Below are positions 1 to 11,950 of a DNA stretch of 64,000 nucleotides, piece by piece (within the stretch, counting starts at the first letter, position 1; every line of letters starts with the position of its first letter). Origin of the DNA: Xylona heveae TC161 (lineage: Eukaryota > Ascomycota > Xylonomycetes > Xylonales > Xylonaceae); NCBI RefSeq assembly GCF_001619985.1, contig NW_017264205.1, forward strand, positions 62,001-126,000, written 5' to 3'. The notes beneath the pieces were generated by a model. That model made no database searches and was not told where the DNA came from. It was given only the letters and a program-made list of their open reading frames with translations. A program made the position numbers and the translations under genes.

Positions 1-276
1 CTAAATGGCAATGGAATGATAATACAACGAATAAATAAACATAAAGAAAAAATGATTTCCGCAACTCCCTTGGCGCGAACGCCCAACATTCTGTCCCCGA
101 AATTTACGTTGCCAGATTTCTGGAGTCGGATATTAATACAGATATTTTGCTTTTCGTTCTCCTTTTAAGCAGGAATCGGATAACGTTCAAACTTTCCCCA
201 GTCGCGTCAGATTGCGCCTTCGCATCGTCGTTCATTAGAGTTTAGATGCGGGGCAACAGGCCGAGTCCGGAGCATT

Positions 277-835
277 TTACTCGTTGATCTTGGCGAGGAT
301 ACTGTGACCTTGTTAGCAATGACACGGCATAGGATGTTTAGGATTCGACGTACTCATGGTCGCGGAAGAGGGAGTACTCCTCCTCGCCAACCTTGACGGG
401 GCTACCACCAAACTGCATTGACAACAAATTAGCGGACATCCTTGGCATTTGCGCACAATGTCAGCATTCGAAACATACCTGAGGAATCAAGACCTTGTCG
501 CCAGGCTGGACGCTAGGGGCAATGCGGTTGCCGTTCCTGTCGAGCGCACCGGGGCCGACGGCAAGGACCTTGGCCTCGTTGAGGTCCTTGACACTGCTCT
601 CCGGCAGAAAGATACCACCGGCGGTGCGCGACTCGGCCTTGATGCGCTGAACCAGGATACGGTCCAGGAGGGGAGCAAGAGACTTGATGGACTTGAGAGC
701 GGTAGACTGTAATAAGAGTGTCAGTATATGTGCATAACGCATGTTTAACGCAATGTAAAATCAGTCTGCAATGTCTGTGTCTGTGTATCCCATTTGTTCG
801 CCTGCTGCTGCTGCTGCTGCTGTCACTGCCGCCAT
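277..835 (-). CDS. hsp10: Mitochondrial chaperonin Hsp10 (GroES family)
   Basis: Co-chaperonin that caps the Hsp60 ring in the mitochondrial matrix. Four exons are read on the minus strand: 835-827, 706-479, 412-354 and 301-277, giving 106 aa, the same length as yeast Hsp10. The middle exon holds the GroES core (LLDRILVQR, GGIFLPESS, KVLAVGPGALD, PSVQPGDKVLIPQ). The third supplies FGGSPVKVGEEEYSLFRDH and the last gives DILAKINE and the stop. The two 3' introns (413-478 and 302-353) have GTATGT and GTACGT donors and restore the family sequence exactly. The first exon is the weak point. A 9-nt exon (Met-Ala-Ala) at 835-827 needs a GTGACA donor and a 120-nt intron that carries a CAG repeat. The alternative is an in-frame ATG at 742 with no first intron, giving a 12-residue N-terminal addition. 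The core call is secure and the start is not. Confidence 0.93.
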
Positions 836-2781
836 TGATAGCTGCGGAATAAGTCCCGTCTAGACTTGGGTACAAGAGCGTAAATTGCTTGGGCCATACT
901 CGCGATCACATCTCATTACGCTCCGCCTAATGACTGCGCAGCGAGACCTTAAACGTCTGGCAATCAGTTGTCGTGAAGCCGGGTTAGCGTGTCCCGCGCA
1001 TGCAATCATTGCGAAGGCGGCTGGAGCAAATATTGCAGCAGAGCACTCCGGGCATGAACAAAGCGTTGCCGCGCAATACAGTGCCCACGAACCCGCTACT
1101 CAAGCAGGAGCGTAACCCGGAAGCTGTGATTGATTCCATTCCATTCACGGCATTTCTTATGGCTCAATTGAACCCGGTATCAATGTTTCCGTCCGCGAAT
1201 ATCATTTGGGTCTATTCGACCGAACAGCGCTTTTCATCATCGAGGGTTTGTGTGTTATCGACCAAGTCGCAGTAACCTCGGTGAACGCATTTCGAAGTAC
1301 CCAGTTCAGCAATCGAATGCAGACATGATCGATTGCGTCAATTCCACCACTCCCAACGACCGACACTAGCAGCTAGCAGACAGCAACCAGCAATTGAAGC
1401 ATGTTCCGAGCACGTCCAAAGAAGTGTCAGAAGTAGAAAGGCCCGCAACCTCTCCAATGAGACAAGATCCCCGATGGCCATAGGACGAGCGGAACGAAGA
1501 GCTCCCGTCGGACCAGCAGAACAGGACACAGGATGCAGACGAGCAGGAAGTTTGCAGTGGAGTAAGGGTCCTCTTACCATCTTGAATGTGAATTGAGTGA
1601 TGAAAAAGTCAATCACAAAAAGAAAGCGACGAGTAAACGAAAATAGAGGTGATGGAAGAGAAAAGAGAATAAGAGCCGAACAAACAAAAAAGGACGCTGA
1701 GAAGAAGGGGACGAGATTAGTTTTGGGGGGACAGACGCTCACAGAACTATCTGGAATGCCAAGACCTTTTACCCAATCGCCCAAGCTCTGGAGCCGACAA
1801 GCGAGACCACCGGGAAACCAGGCAGTTCGAGACCTTCGACACTCTTGCTCCGATATTCATAGACTACAAGTCAAGAATCCATTTCAACCCTCGTTTCTTT
1901 TCTTCAGTAATGGGCATAGTAATAATTAACAATATTTACATGTATCTCAGAAATCATTATATTCACAGTCTACAAAGACTTCGTCAAATGGACAGTATAA
2001 CTACGTTAGACTGACAAGCCCATCCGTGTCTGTCCAGAGAAAGCGAAGAAAGAGAGCAGAAAAGCGAAAAGAGTAAGTATCAAGGTGTCACACTGATGTC
2101 AGAAGTATCGAAAAAAGAAATCCTCCTTTGCACTTAGAGGTTTCCACGTCAGCCGAACGACCCAAGCCTCCGGAACTCAGCTGCTGGGCCAGGCAACAGG
2201 AAATATCCTCTCCACACTTTAGATACCTGCAGGGCAGATGAATAATATGAACTTGAATAGTAGAATAGAAGCAAAGAAGAATAAAGAAAAAAAGAGATAG
2301 CGGAAAGGGCGAATAAGTGTACGAAATAGTCGGTGGTAAGAGGGGTAAGAAAGTATGGATGAAGTGACGAGGAGGAAATGCAGTACAGTCATCTCGCCCA
2401 TACTTGAAAAGATGAGACCGAGATATTATATCTAGAAATATGATCGAGGAAAAAGTAAAGGCAAAGATAAATCGTCGATTGCCACCGCTGCATTACCGTA
2501 CTGGACCGTGTGCGCTTCCTGCCATCGGAGGTGGCTCGTCGTTGATTCCGTTGCCATTGCTCAATAGCGAAAGCGTAAGACACCTGGAATGCCGTCCAGT
2601 ATTGTGGCCAAGAGCGAGGTGAATTGTAAAGTGTCGAAAAGGGGAAAATAATCGTCAGTAAAAGAAAGCAAAGGCCCCGACTTATAGATAATCACCCAAA
2701 TACAAATAGTCAAACGCCTCTGCCCATGATTGCATGTGAAAGCAAAATGAAATCAAATCTCCCTTTCCGCTTCGTTCGCGC
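743..2781. other. Intergenic region between hsp10 and the SAT4-like kinase
   Basis: About 2 kb with no recognisable gene. It should hold the promoter of hsp10 on its left and the 3' UTR of the kinase on its right, both on the minus strand. Plus-strand purine-rich stretches (around 1597-1720 and 2240-2350) keep a few short frames open, but their translations are low complexity and match no family I know. A (CTG) run lies at about 803-821, inside the proposed first hsp10 intron. No tRNA or transposon signal was seen. Confidence 0.6.
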
Positions 2782-5668
2782 TCATTTCTTACTCGTAACT
2801 GGCGTGATGGCCGTGCCAGGTTCAAGAGTGTGTTCATGGCCCGGAGCATTGTACACCTTGCCCCCAACGTCCTGGTGACACGCCGGTATGTTGACGATCC
2901 AGTTATCGGAATTGACATCGTCTAACGTGGCTCGCTTCTTCGGATCAATTTCAAGCATTTGTCCAACTATGGAACGGCTCTCGCGCGGAAGCAGTCGAAG
3001 CAAGCGCCACGGACCCTTGATGACGGTCTGTTGGACGGGTTTGGTGTCAATAGGGATGGCCTTGTGTCCATGGCCACCGTTGTCTGCTCGTCGGTCGGTA
3101 GAGGACCTTCGATCTTCACCGACCATGACTTTCCTGTGGTCCCCGTTTGGCGCTGATTCCTCGTGGTGCGGTTCAGAGGACGGAGCAGGCGTCTTGGCGT
3201 TGTCCTTGCCGGACATTCCCGAGAGATCCGGGGCCGAGTTTGTGCGACCTTCAGGTTTGGGCCGACTATTGGTGGATCCGGGCTGTCCAGGGCTCGGTGG
3301 GGCAGCGAAAAGCTTGTACGAATTGTCGGTCAAACGGGGTGCTTTCCATGGAAAGCGACGGAGCGACATGCAGCAGAAGATGATGGCGAGAGACCAGATA
3401 TCCGTCGGCTGCGGATCATACTTGTGGTTGTCATACACCTCTGGAGCAAGATAAGGGTCAGAGCCCACCACGCCTATAAGTAGATTAGCAAATGAAACAT
3501 AGCCTTTAGGTGCTTGCCGTAATTCATTGTTTGACAAACCTGATGCCAGCACAATATCATTTTCAAAGGGATATCTGAAAACAGTCGCGCTTCCAAAGTC
3601 AATCAACTTCATGATTCCATGTTCGTTGACAACCACATTGTCCAGTTTCAAGTCGCGGTGTGCCAAGCCCATGCTATGGAGATATGCGACGCCATTGAGG
3701 ATTTGCTTAAATGAGCATGCAACCTCTTCCCGCGACATTTTGCCAGTCATGACAATTGCAAACAAGTCATAGGGGGCATATTCCATGACCTCATACCATG
3801 CTCCTCGCTCTTGAATAATGTCCAACGTTTCAATGACATTGCCATTGTGAAGAGTTGATCCAATGCAGAATTCCGCAGTCACCTTTTTCGAATATTCTCG
3901 CTCGGTTTCGTAGGAATGGCGTGCCCGGAATTGCTTGACGGCAAACGTTCGTCCATCTCGACTTCGCTTCATAACCCGGACCGAACCGCCAGCTCCTGAT
4001 CCAAGCACTTTTCCAAACTTCCCATAGCGGCTTGAGAGACCATGATCCTCACCGAAGGGAATGGTGGTAGTATTTGACCTCTGAGGACTGCCTTTAACTG
4101 AAGACTTGATTGAAATGGAGGAGCTTGACGGGGAAGGCCCATGTTTGCTCTTGTGGCCAATGCGAAAGAATCGCTTCAATTCAGCCATGGACCCGTGCTG
4201 TTTGCCACTGAGCGAAGAAGCATCGTCATTCAAGTAGTCCTTGTCCTTTTTGCTGCTGAAAAGATGAGGGTGATGATGGTGATGGTGATGTGACTGTTGT
4301 TGGGGCTTTTCAAACACTCTCAAATCAGACGCGCTCGCACTTGAACGGGGAAGATGCTGGCCACGTTTGGGTTTCGCATCTTTGCCTCCAAATACAAAGC
4401 GAGCGTCAATGTTGTCAAATTTCTTCGACTGCGGAGGACGCTTGCTGCGGGCATATGGATCGTCGACTTCGCCGGTGGGGAACATATAAGGTGTCGACAC
4501 TCCGGAGCTGCCACCAGGTGTTCCCGGCGGCGACGTCTCTCGAGAACCCGGCGACGATTCGGAGTCAGCAGATGGTCCTACAGTAAATCGAGGCGTGTGT
4601 TTTGGATGTGCTTCGATGCCGGCGGGAGGGCCATCAGAAGTCGATGTCGGACGAGTTGAAATGCGTTCTGAGAGACTTGAAGGTCGTGAATTGACTGTGC
4701 TAGAGGCGCTGCTATCGTAGGCTTGCGCCAGCGAAGTCGGGGGAGGCACGCTACGAGGTGGTGAGCCTTGGGGCGTAATGGCAGCAGCCTCGAGCGCGCC
4801 CTGCGGCAGGCCGGATGCCCGCGCGGCCTCCGCCTTGGCTTCTCGAGAGAGGGTCGCGGCCGGGGTTAAAGGTGGAGAATGCATCGAGGATGAGGGAGGC
4901 GAGGGCCTTGGTGATCGGGCAGCCGCTCGAGTCGCGTCTACAGCTGCAAGGTGCGGACTATTCTCATGCGAGGTGGTCTATGAAAGTTATTCATCAGCTC
5001 CCAAACAAAGCAAAAGCTCCTCGAGCATCAAAGTGATTAGAAGTGATGAGGCGGTGTACAACCACCAGCGGCAGCAGCACTACGCTTCTCCGCGAAAGGG
5101 CATTTTTTTGCAAGTGGATGAGATAATTGGGTAGAAATGCTGTCTCATTCTTTGTCGGCCGCCAATGGCAGATGCACAATCAAGTAAGACCTACCGCAGA
5201 TCCGGGAAGGGAAAGAGGCTCGAATCCAAATTGCGAGGCTTTGGGGTCGTGTAAACTGGAGCTCTGGAGCGTCGAGGATAGGTTTTGAACAGCTTGCTGT
5301 GCTTGGGCATCGAGGTCTTGCGAAGGACGTGGATTCTGAGATACCAATGATGCCATGGGACGTAGGTTCTCGTCGGGTTCAATCTCTTGATTTACCGAGC
5401 TGAATCGGACGGCATGATGTGGGCGAGATCCTCCTTGTGCAGCCGCCGATGAACCGGCCTTGTTCTTCTCTTGATGGGTGGTATTGGAATGCGCATCAGC
5501 TGTTAGACAAACGAAGGTCAACAATGGACCAGGTTCTCAGAAAATCGGGCTCAAAATTGCTGGAGGACTGGGGGACATGGCGGGGCACAATCGGGAGGTG
5601 AGCGATTTACCTTGAGAAGAGCCCTGTTCCTCGGCCGGGAGTGCCGCCGAGCCCGCTGGAGAATCCAT
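2782..5668 (-). CDS. SAT4: SAT4/HAL4-type serine/threonine protein kinase
   Basis: Fungal-specific kinase of the Sat4/Hal4-Hal5 group, which in yeast stabilises nutrient and potassium transporters at the plasma membrane. Exons on the minus strand: 5668-5611, 5499-5195, 4977-3540 and 3473-2782, coding 830 aa. The long N-terminal half is Ser/Pro-rich and carries an eight-His run. The kinase domain runs from about residue 439 to the C-terminus: glycine loop GSGAGG, VAIK-type lysine in [14 protein letters not shown] near 561, DFGSA near 580, then [10 protein letters not shown]. The acidic/Ser-rich insert after the APE motif is normal for the group. Exons 1 and 2 were found by frame: exon 1 begins Met-Asp-Ser-Pro and joins exon 2 by a GTAAAT donor and an AACAG acceptor; exon 2 carries the [12 protein letters not shown] segment. 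The third intron (3474-3539) is 66 nt, has no stop and keeps frame, so an unspliced reading looks like one long ORF. Confidence 0.92.
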
Positions 5669-8429
5669 GATTGCCGTAGAGAAGCAGTCCAAGGATGTGC
5701 AGCCAGGAGGCGGCGAGTAATTTCTTTGTTGACCTGCAGCAGGCAGTTATTCGATAAGAGGTGTAACGTTTCGGTAGAGAAGGTAGGAGCTGGATGGGCG
5801 AACGGGTGGCTGCTGACGAAGACTCTCCACGGATGACCCAGCAAGTCTTCAAAGAGTAGCAAAGCGGGTAGAGGGGTAGGGGTGGGTGGGTTCAAGAGTG
5901 TGGGTGAGAGTGGTAAAGGGCGGGCACGGCGGAGGGATTAGGTAGAGTAAGTTTCGACTCGTGTTAATTATTTGGGGTTCGGCTCTTCCACATTCTCTCG
6001 CTCTTCTCTGGTGTCGCTGGGAGACGAGAGTAGAGTAGGGTGGTGCACCACGGTGGTGGATCTGCGGTCAGAAGGACTAACTTAACTGCTCGTAGCTTGG
6101 AGCAGCTCTTGTCCGAAAAGTCGCTAAATGAGAGATTGCGAAGCGAACTTTATCCGCCGATCAAGATGCAGACGCCCAATAGACGAAAGAAGCTATATTA
6201 AAGACTGATCAAATGTAAGTATGAGGAGGGAGAATAATGATGTTGATGCTGATAGTAATCAATGACAAGTACTGGTACCACATCAACGCGGTTGGCGGTT
6301 GTCGGCGAAGCAATGCGGGCTGAGAGTAACCTGTCTCGGAGTCGCAGGAAAACGATGACGACAAAGCTCTAGTTATGCTTCATGTACCTCCAAAGACACA
6401 CTCCCGGTCCCTGTTGATGAATTCAAAGTACAGAATTACAAGTTACAGTTATTTAGAAGCATTGTGCCACTGAAATTCTCTTGACCATACTATCAAAGGT
6501 ATCTGGCTCAGAAGAGATGGCTGGACCGATTCTCACACTGAAGATTACTCCGTTGAAGAATTATTACAGAGCATGGCCTTTTGATTCTGCATGAGATTTG
6601 ATTCAATCGGAACGCTTCAGAGTGGAATGGTTCTCGCTAGGGCGGTTGTCCTGCAAGCCCTTGTCCGGGCCGACGGCGTCATAAGGGTCAAAGAGTACAG
6701 AGTACATTCCCTTAATACCGTACTGCATAGCAGTGTGCGGCACAGAAGATGTTGGTCTTCAAGCAATTTAGGAGGTACCTCTTTTTGGCAAGTAGAGCGC
6801 TCCCATCAAAAGCTACGGTAGGAAAATATAGAATCGAGACCTTGTTCAACAAGGTGGAAAAACCAAATAGCACCATAGACATTTTGCTTTTCAAGGGCAT
6901 CCGTGCATGAAAGCAGCGATGACTTTATCACGGGATGTCTGAGGCGGTCCAAATCTGCCCTGAAGTTCTCGGCTCAGGCACGACGTACATTGATACGCCC
7001 TCAGCCTATGACGAACTGACCTTCTCGGTTAGTGCGCCAAGCTTGAATCGGGATCAAGCGGGGTAGAGCCGAGCGTTGCGTGGGATGGTTCTTCCTAGAA
7101 TGGAAAGTGCCCTTTTTACAGTGACGACTTTTGTCGGTTGCCTGGCGGTCAGGACCATACGTCGCCGAGATGCCCGAAAGTGATAAATGCAACAAAACAA
7201 AGATGGATGTAACTGTAATAACAAAAGAACTAATACAGCCAGCAGGGCGGAGAAAAAAGAACCCAGTGCAAGGCATTTACTACCATATGTTAAGAGCAAC
7301 AATGACCTCCCTCTCAATCCGGATACGCATATAAGCGCTTTTACCTAGATCTATGACAAAGCTGGGGGACTCCTGTCGGTGAAGGATTATACGGCATGGG
7401 GAAATTATACGAGCCAATGACGAAAGTTCTGATACCGCCAAGACTCCAAGTGATAGTCATGTGTCTACAGCGCCTAGGGAAAAGTTGAGCAGTGGTAGCA
7501 AGGATCTTTACGACCCTGCGGAGTATGCCTGACAAAGCCAAGGAGCGGATGAATGGAAGCAAACTACGGTAAATACTGTGACGTATCTAGGTTTCCAGTC
7601 ATAAACACAAGGAAAAGAGCAAAGGCTGGAGGATGCAAAGGGAGCAGGAAAGAAAAGAGCCTCCCTACTCGACCTTGATTCGCCTAGGCGGCTGTGTGCG
7701 TCGCAAACTTAGAGAAAAACGGAGCTTCACATGTTCCTCTGTACTATTGTTGAGGTGTTCGTTCCCTGCAGATGAGTGTAGGATTATATAGCTCGCGTCT
7801 ACACACCATACAGAAAGGCTGTGCCATCAAAAGACATGATCAAATCTCGTCAAATCTTGAGATATGGCCCAGCGTGGATGATGGAAAAGCTCTTAAACTC
7901 CGCGCCTCTTGCATCCGAGAATCTTCGTCAGGCACGCGTGGGAAAACACCCCCCACGCTCATCTGCCTGATCGGGCATGTGGCTGCTCGGATTCTTCCAA
8001 ATTTGTTGGATGGCTGCGAAAGCAATGGAGATGTCGGAGACCCCTTTCGCCACGCCCGACACGGCTTTGTGCAACCACATATATGTTAAGTATCAAAAGG
8101 CAAGTAAAAAAGGCACTCCCAGAATTACATGGCCACGTGACATCGAAATCAAAGCCACTCATATTGCATGCAATCTAAACGAGACTCGCTATATGCAAAG
8201 AGCCTTTAGGGTACATAAGAAATGAAAATAAACCGAAGATAAATGCCGTAGCATACAAGCAATTGAATGGCAGCAAATCTTTATGATGAAAGGTGAAAAA
8301 CGCCTTGATGTCCGTCAGAATTAAAAAAGGGAAGAATGGAAACCCGAATTCGACAATCGACGCCTTAGCCGTTGCAACAAGCTATGGCCCATGGCTCTTG
8401 AGTAGAGAAAGCGCAATAGTGTCAATCCT
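5669..8429. other. Long intergenic region (2.7 kb) without a recognised gene
   Basis: The widest gap in the window. It lies upstream of the kinase gene and downstream of the uL11m gene, both on the minus strand. Many short frames exist in both directions (for example 6591-6821 and 7001-7276) but none gives a recognisable protein or a convincing chain of splice sites. No terminal repeats, target-site duplications, tRNA boxes or tandem arrays were seen. It may be a long promoter and 5' UTR for the kinase, or hold a non-coding transcript. Confidence 0.55.
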
Positions 8430-9004
8430 CTAAGGAACAACCGTAATACCAATAGACTGGGCTTGCGCAATGATGCTCTTGCACAACCCTTCCAGGCTCA
8501 GCCCGGACAGACGCAGTTCCGAATGCTTAATCTTCGCGATCTCGTAGACGTGCTTCAAGGACACCTCGCCGACCGTCTCCGTCCCAGGATTCATAGCTCC
8601 CCGCATTCTTGACTTCCGTTCCTTGACTCCTGCAGCATTCATAAGAAGATAGGAGGTAGTAGGCGTCCGTAGCTCAAAGTGGAATGACCGGTCCGGGCGA
8701 ACGGTAACTCGTGCAGGCACAGGGACACCGGTGGTCATATGGGCCGTCCGCGCATTGAACTCCTAGAAAGGATTGACTCTATCAGCAATGCCACATTGGA
8801 TAACGCATCGAAGCATCCGTGATATGTTCTCGCAAACCGCAATGCTTGCTTTGAGAAGAAAAGGATCCGACGAACCTTGCAAAAGTCCATTGACTTGACA
8901 CCTTTACTTCCCAGCGCCGGTCCCACCGGAGGGCTGGGACTCGCCTGGCCGGCGCCGACAATAAGCTTCACAATCTGGTCCTTTGGAATCGCTCGTTTCG
9001 CCAT
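8430..9004 (-). CDS. MRPL19: Mitochondrial large-subunit ribosomal protein uL11m
   Basis: L11-family protein of the mitochondrial 54S ribosomal subunit, part of the GTPase-associated centre that binds elongation factors. Exons 9004-8876 and 8762-8430 on the minus strand code 153 aa. The N-terminal domain has [20 protein letters not shown] and the SMDFCKEFNART join across the 113-nt intron. The C-terminal rRNA-binding domain shows [26 protein letters not shown] and [13 protein letters not shown]. The start at 9004 matches the family, which begins a few residues before the first conserved block. An upstream in-frame ATG at 9139 would add 45 residues that are Arg-, Leu-, Ser- and Thr-rich with one acidic residue, a composition like a mitochondrial presequence, so a longer precursor is possible. 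Confidence 0.94.
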
Positions 9005-10519
9005 TGCCGATATTGTTGTTGGCCTTGTAACTCTTAAACTGGTCGAAAAAGTAGTCAACAACGCACCCGACTGATTTCCCAGCGTTCGGAGTTTCGGCAA
9101 TAGTTTCTCCGGTTGCAGCAAGCGAGGCCGCCTCACCACGCAATTTCTCTCGACCTGGCGACTTGTAGACAGGCTGCTCCTTGTCAGTCTTTACAACCTT
9201 CTGCATACATGATAAACAATAATGTGCTTGCACAACCTTCGATGGGCTGAGACTCAAGCCCATCTAGGCCGAATGATAGGTGTGAAGAAGGAAGATTTTA
9301 TCGCGACAGAGAGATAGCAAGCCATATTGATGAGCTTGATAAATATTGCTCTCGATTGGGACGGGTCTTTAGGCCAGAGGCGAGGAGCTGGGAAGCCCAA
9401 AAGGGACGGCGTTTGATTCAACATTGACGAGCTTAAAGGATTGGCTGCTGACCTTGGGCTTGTTTATGATGGAAGGAAGCTCTCCTTCGAGAAGAAGCTG
9501 GGCAAAAACCCAATCGTCCTCCATCTTGAGATTTGTTTTTTCGTTTTGAATCGCGCTTTTCTTCTTCCTATATTTGCTTTGAATTTTACGGCCTTACGAT
9601 GTTCTGAATGACGCTGCTTTTGCGGAGGCTGAACAAGCCCAAGATCATTCACTGTTGCTGGGAAGCCTTGCTATTTGCCGTCTGAACTCGAGCACCATTC
9701 GCCCACGAGCAAATCAAGTTTTAGGCAGCTATGTTTATCTCTTCTCTGGAAAGCTGTCTTCCTCATTCTTCGAGTCTCTTTGATACATAGATTATTTCCC
9801 CCCCCCCCCCCTTTTTTTTTCCCCCTTGTTTGATGGGACGTTCAAAAGTTGAACGGGCGCGCGGAAAGGAGAGTTCAAAGCTCGTATCTGTCGATTGTCT
9901 ACAGATCTACTACACAAACACCCACGGAACAAAAAGAATTAAGTATTTCCAGAATTGGGCTGTTCAACAACAGGCACAAAGAGTTGCCAAGGGCCAAAGG
10001 GCATACTTCCTGTTTGGGCTACAAAAGCAGGTGTTTCTGCCCAGGTTCGGAGTGATGTTGCTTTTATTAAGGCTTGCGGGAAAGAAGCCTTTCCGTGATA
10101 CAGAAAGAGTCTTCGGAGATTTCTCTTGCTGTCGGCATTGTTGACAGTATTCCGATGTCCAGCCTATGTTTCTATTTGAGTTCATGAGCTACCTCGCTGG
10201 CCTGTAGCAGTGTGGGAGTGATCGGAGGTATATTTTATTAGAGGTGGAAATAGTCAAACTATGCATTCTCTGTGTAAACATGCCAAATATAGTGGAACAG
10301 AATAATCCAGTTTCATTACTTGTGGAATCATTTTTGCATATTGTCAGGCTACGGATGTCGTGAGGGTGCGCCAATAGTTGAACAGAGGGGGGCACCTGTC
10401 GGCGACAAGCTAAACCCGATAATGATGCCCCACAAGTTGACAGTTCCCTTTGGTTCATCGCTGGGTTCACGGCAAAAGTACCAACACATCACTAACTCAA
10501 ACCTCCAAAAATCGCAAAA
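9005..10519. other. Divergent promoter region of uL11m and SVF1
   Basis: About 1.5 kb between two genes transcribed away from each other. The left part holds the uL11m leader, in which two overlapping frames stay open (see findings). A homopolymer block of 14 C, 9 T and 5 C lies at 9798-9825. The rest shows only short frames with no recognisable product. The SVF1 start lies at the right end, preceded by an A-rich leader. Confidence 0.55.
9798..9825. repeat. Poly-C / poly-T homopolymer block
   Basis: A run of 14 C, then 9 T, then 5 C in intergenic DNA. Such tracts are prone to length error in sequencing and to slippage in the cell, so the exact counts should be treated as approximate. Confidence 0.85.
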
Positions 10520-11950
10520 ATGTTCCAGTGGGCGAAGCAACAGTGAGTGAAGATGAAATTTGCTCAGATTAATTAGATCATCCTGCTTACCATCTGTTTT
10601 CGTATGTGGAAGACTCGCCAACGTCGCGGGCACTCAGGAACCCATTTACGGGCCTGACGCGATCCAGTCTGTCGCAAAGCAAGCGGAGACGACGCCATAC
10701 ACTGAGCTGCAAAAGGACGACCTGAAATGGATTACGCTTGATTACACATGTGTAGAGACACAGACTTTCTACTTCACTGCCGACAACGGCCTCGTCGGTT
10801 TCGTCCAGGTCATTTACAGTAACCTTGCGTAAGGATTGACAATTTTCACCTCCTGACCAAGTCTGAGGGGCCATGTGGCGGAGAAGAAGCTAATGTAATA
10901 TCTTGTGGGGAAATAGAGGCATCAGAACGACCTGTCAATTCAATTCGAAGATTTATTTCCCGGATGGCCGTTCCCCGAACATCTGGAAGTCCGACCCGCT
11001 CGAGAACTATGGCCTGGACGATCAGAAGTTTAGCTTCTACGCGGACAATCTCGCGGTGACGCTCTCCGAGGATGGCACTTCCTACACAATCAAGTCGGCG
11101 GTCAATGATGACAGCATCGTCCACCTTACCATGACTCGAACCGCGCCTGGCTTCTTGGTCGGAAAGAACGGTACCAGCAACTTTGGCACGGATCCCAACG
11201 AGCCGTGGGGCTCCATGAGGCACTCGTTCTGGCCCAGATGCAAGGTCGAGGGACACATCATTACCAAGGCTGCTGAATTTGACCTTGCTGGCAAGGGTTT
11301 TTTCGTTCATGCTTTGCAGGGAATGAAGCCGCACCATGCTGGTGAGCATATCGATTTTTTTGCAATTTAAAATTTTCCGGAGACAGGTGCCTAACAGTTT
11401 AAGCAGCTGCGCGATGGAATTTCGTCAACTTCCAAGCACCAACATACTCGGCGATTATGATGGAATACACCACTCCCCCGTCGTACGGATCCACCGTTGT
11501 CAACGTTGGCGCCATCGTCAAGGACGGCGAGATTATCCTAGCCAATGCTTCCGGTACAGCTTCCCACACGGAAATCAAGGGCGACGCTGAAGCCGACTGG
11601 CCTGAGCCTTCGGCCGTCAAGTTCAACTGGAAGGGCACCAACAAGGATGGCAAGGAAGTCACTGCCGAGCTGGCTGGACCGCTGGGACAGCGACTGGACC
11701 GTGTGGACGTCATGGCTGAGGTGCCAGGCTTCGTCAAGATGATTGTAGGCAGCGTTGCTGGCACGCGTCCCTACATTTACCAGGTACGTCTGCTGTTTAT
11801 TTACGCTCTGTGGCATAAAATAGACTTCAAGTGACTGATTGTCATGATTAGTATGCTCCTGCCGAGCCTTTGACCCTCAAGGCCAAGATTGGCGACGAGG
11901 AGGTGGAAGACAAGGGTGTCCTTATCTCCGAGGCCACTTTCATTTCATAA
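10520..11950 (+). CDS. SVF1: Svf1 family lipocalin-like survival factor
   Basis: Svf1-type protein; in yeast it supports survival under oxidative and cold stress and has been linked to sphingolipid/ceramide handling between ER and Golgi. Five exons, 10520-10542, 10613-10828, 10917-11341, 11407-11783 and 11852-11950, give 379 aa, close to the usual size. The N-terminus reads [20 protein letters not shown] across the first intron. Conserved blocks include [70 protein letters not shown] and [16 protein letters not shown]. The two aligned halves fit the tandem lipocalin-like beta-barrels of the family, and the short amphipathic N-terminus fits its membrane contact role. Donors are GTGAGT, GTAAGG, GTGAGC and GTACGT. 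The first acceptor (GGAAG at 10612) is poor in pyrimidines, but it is the one that keeps the frame. Confidence 0.95.

Noticed and set aside
1338-1784. 148-codon minus-strand ORF with hydrophobic segment
   Set aside because: Translation of the complement of purine-rich DNA; no family, no splice partners.
9456-9642. 12-bp inverted repeat (CTTGGGCTTGTT and its complement) about 175 bp apart
   Set aside because: No extended homology, target duplication or coding content; likely chance.
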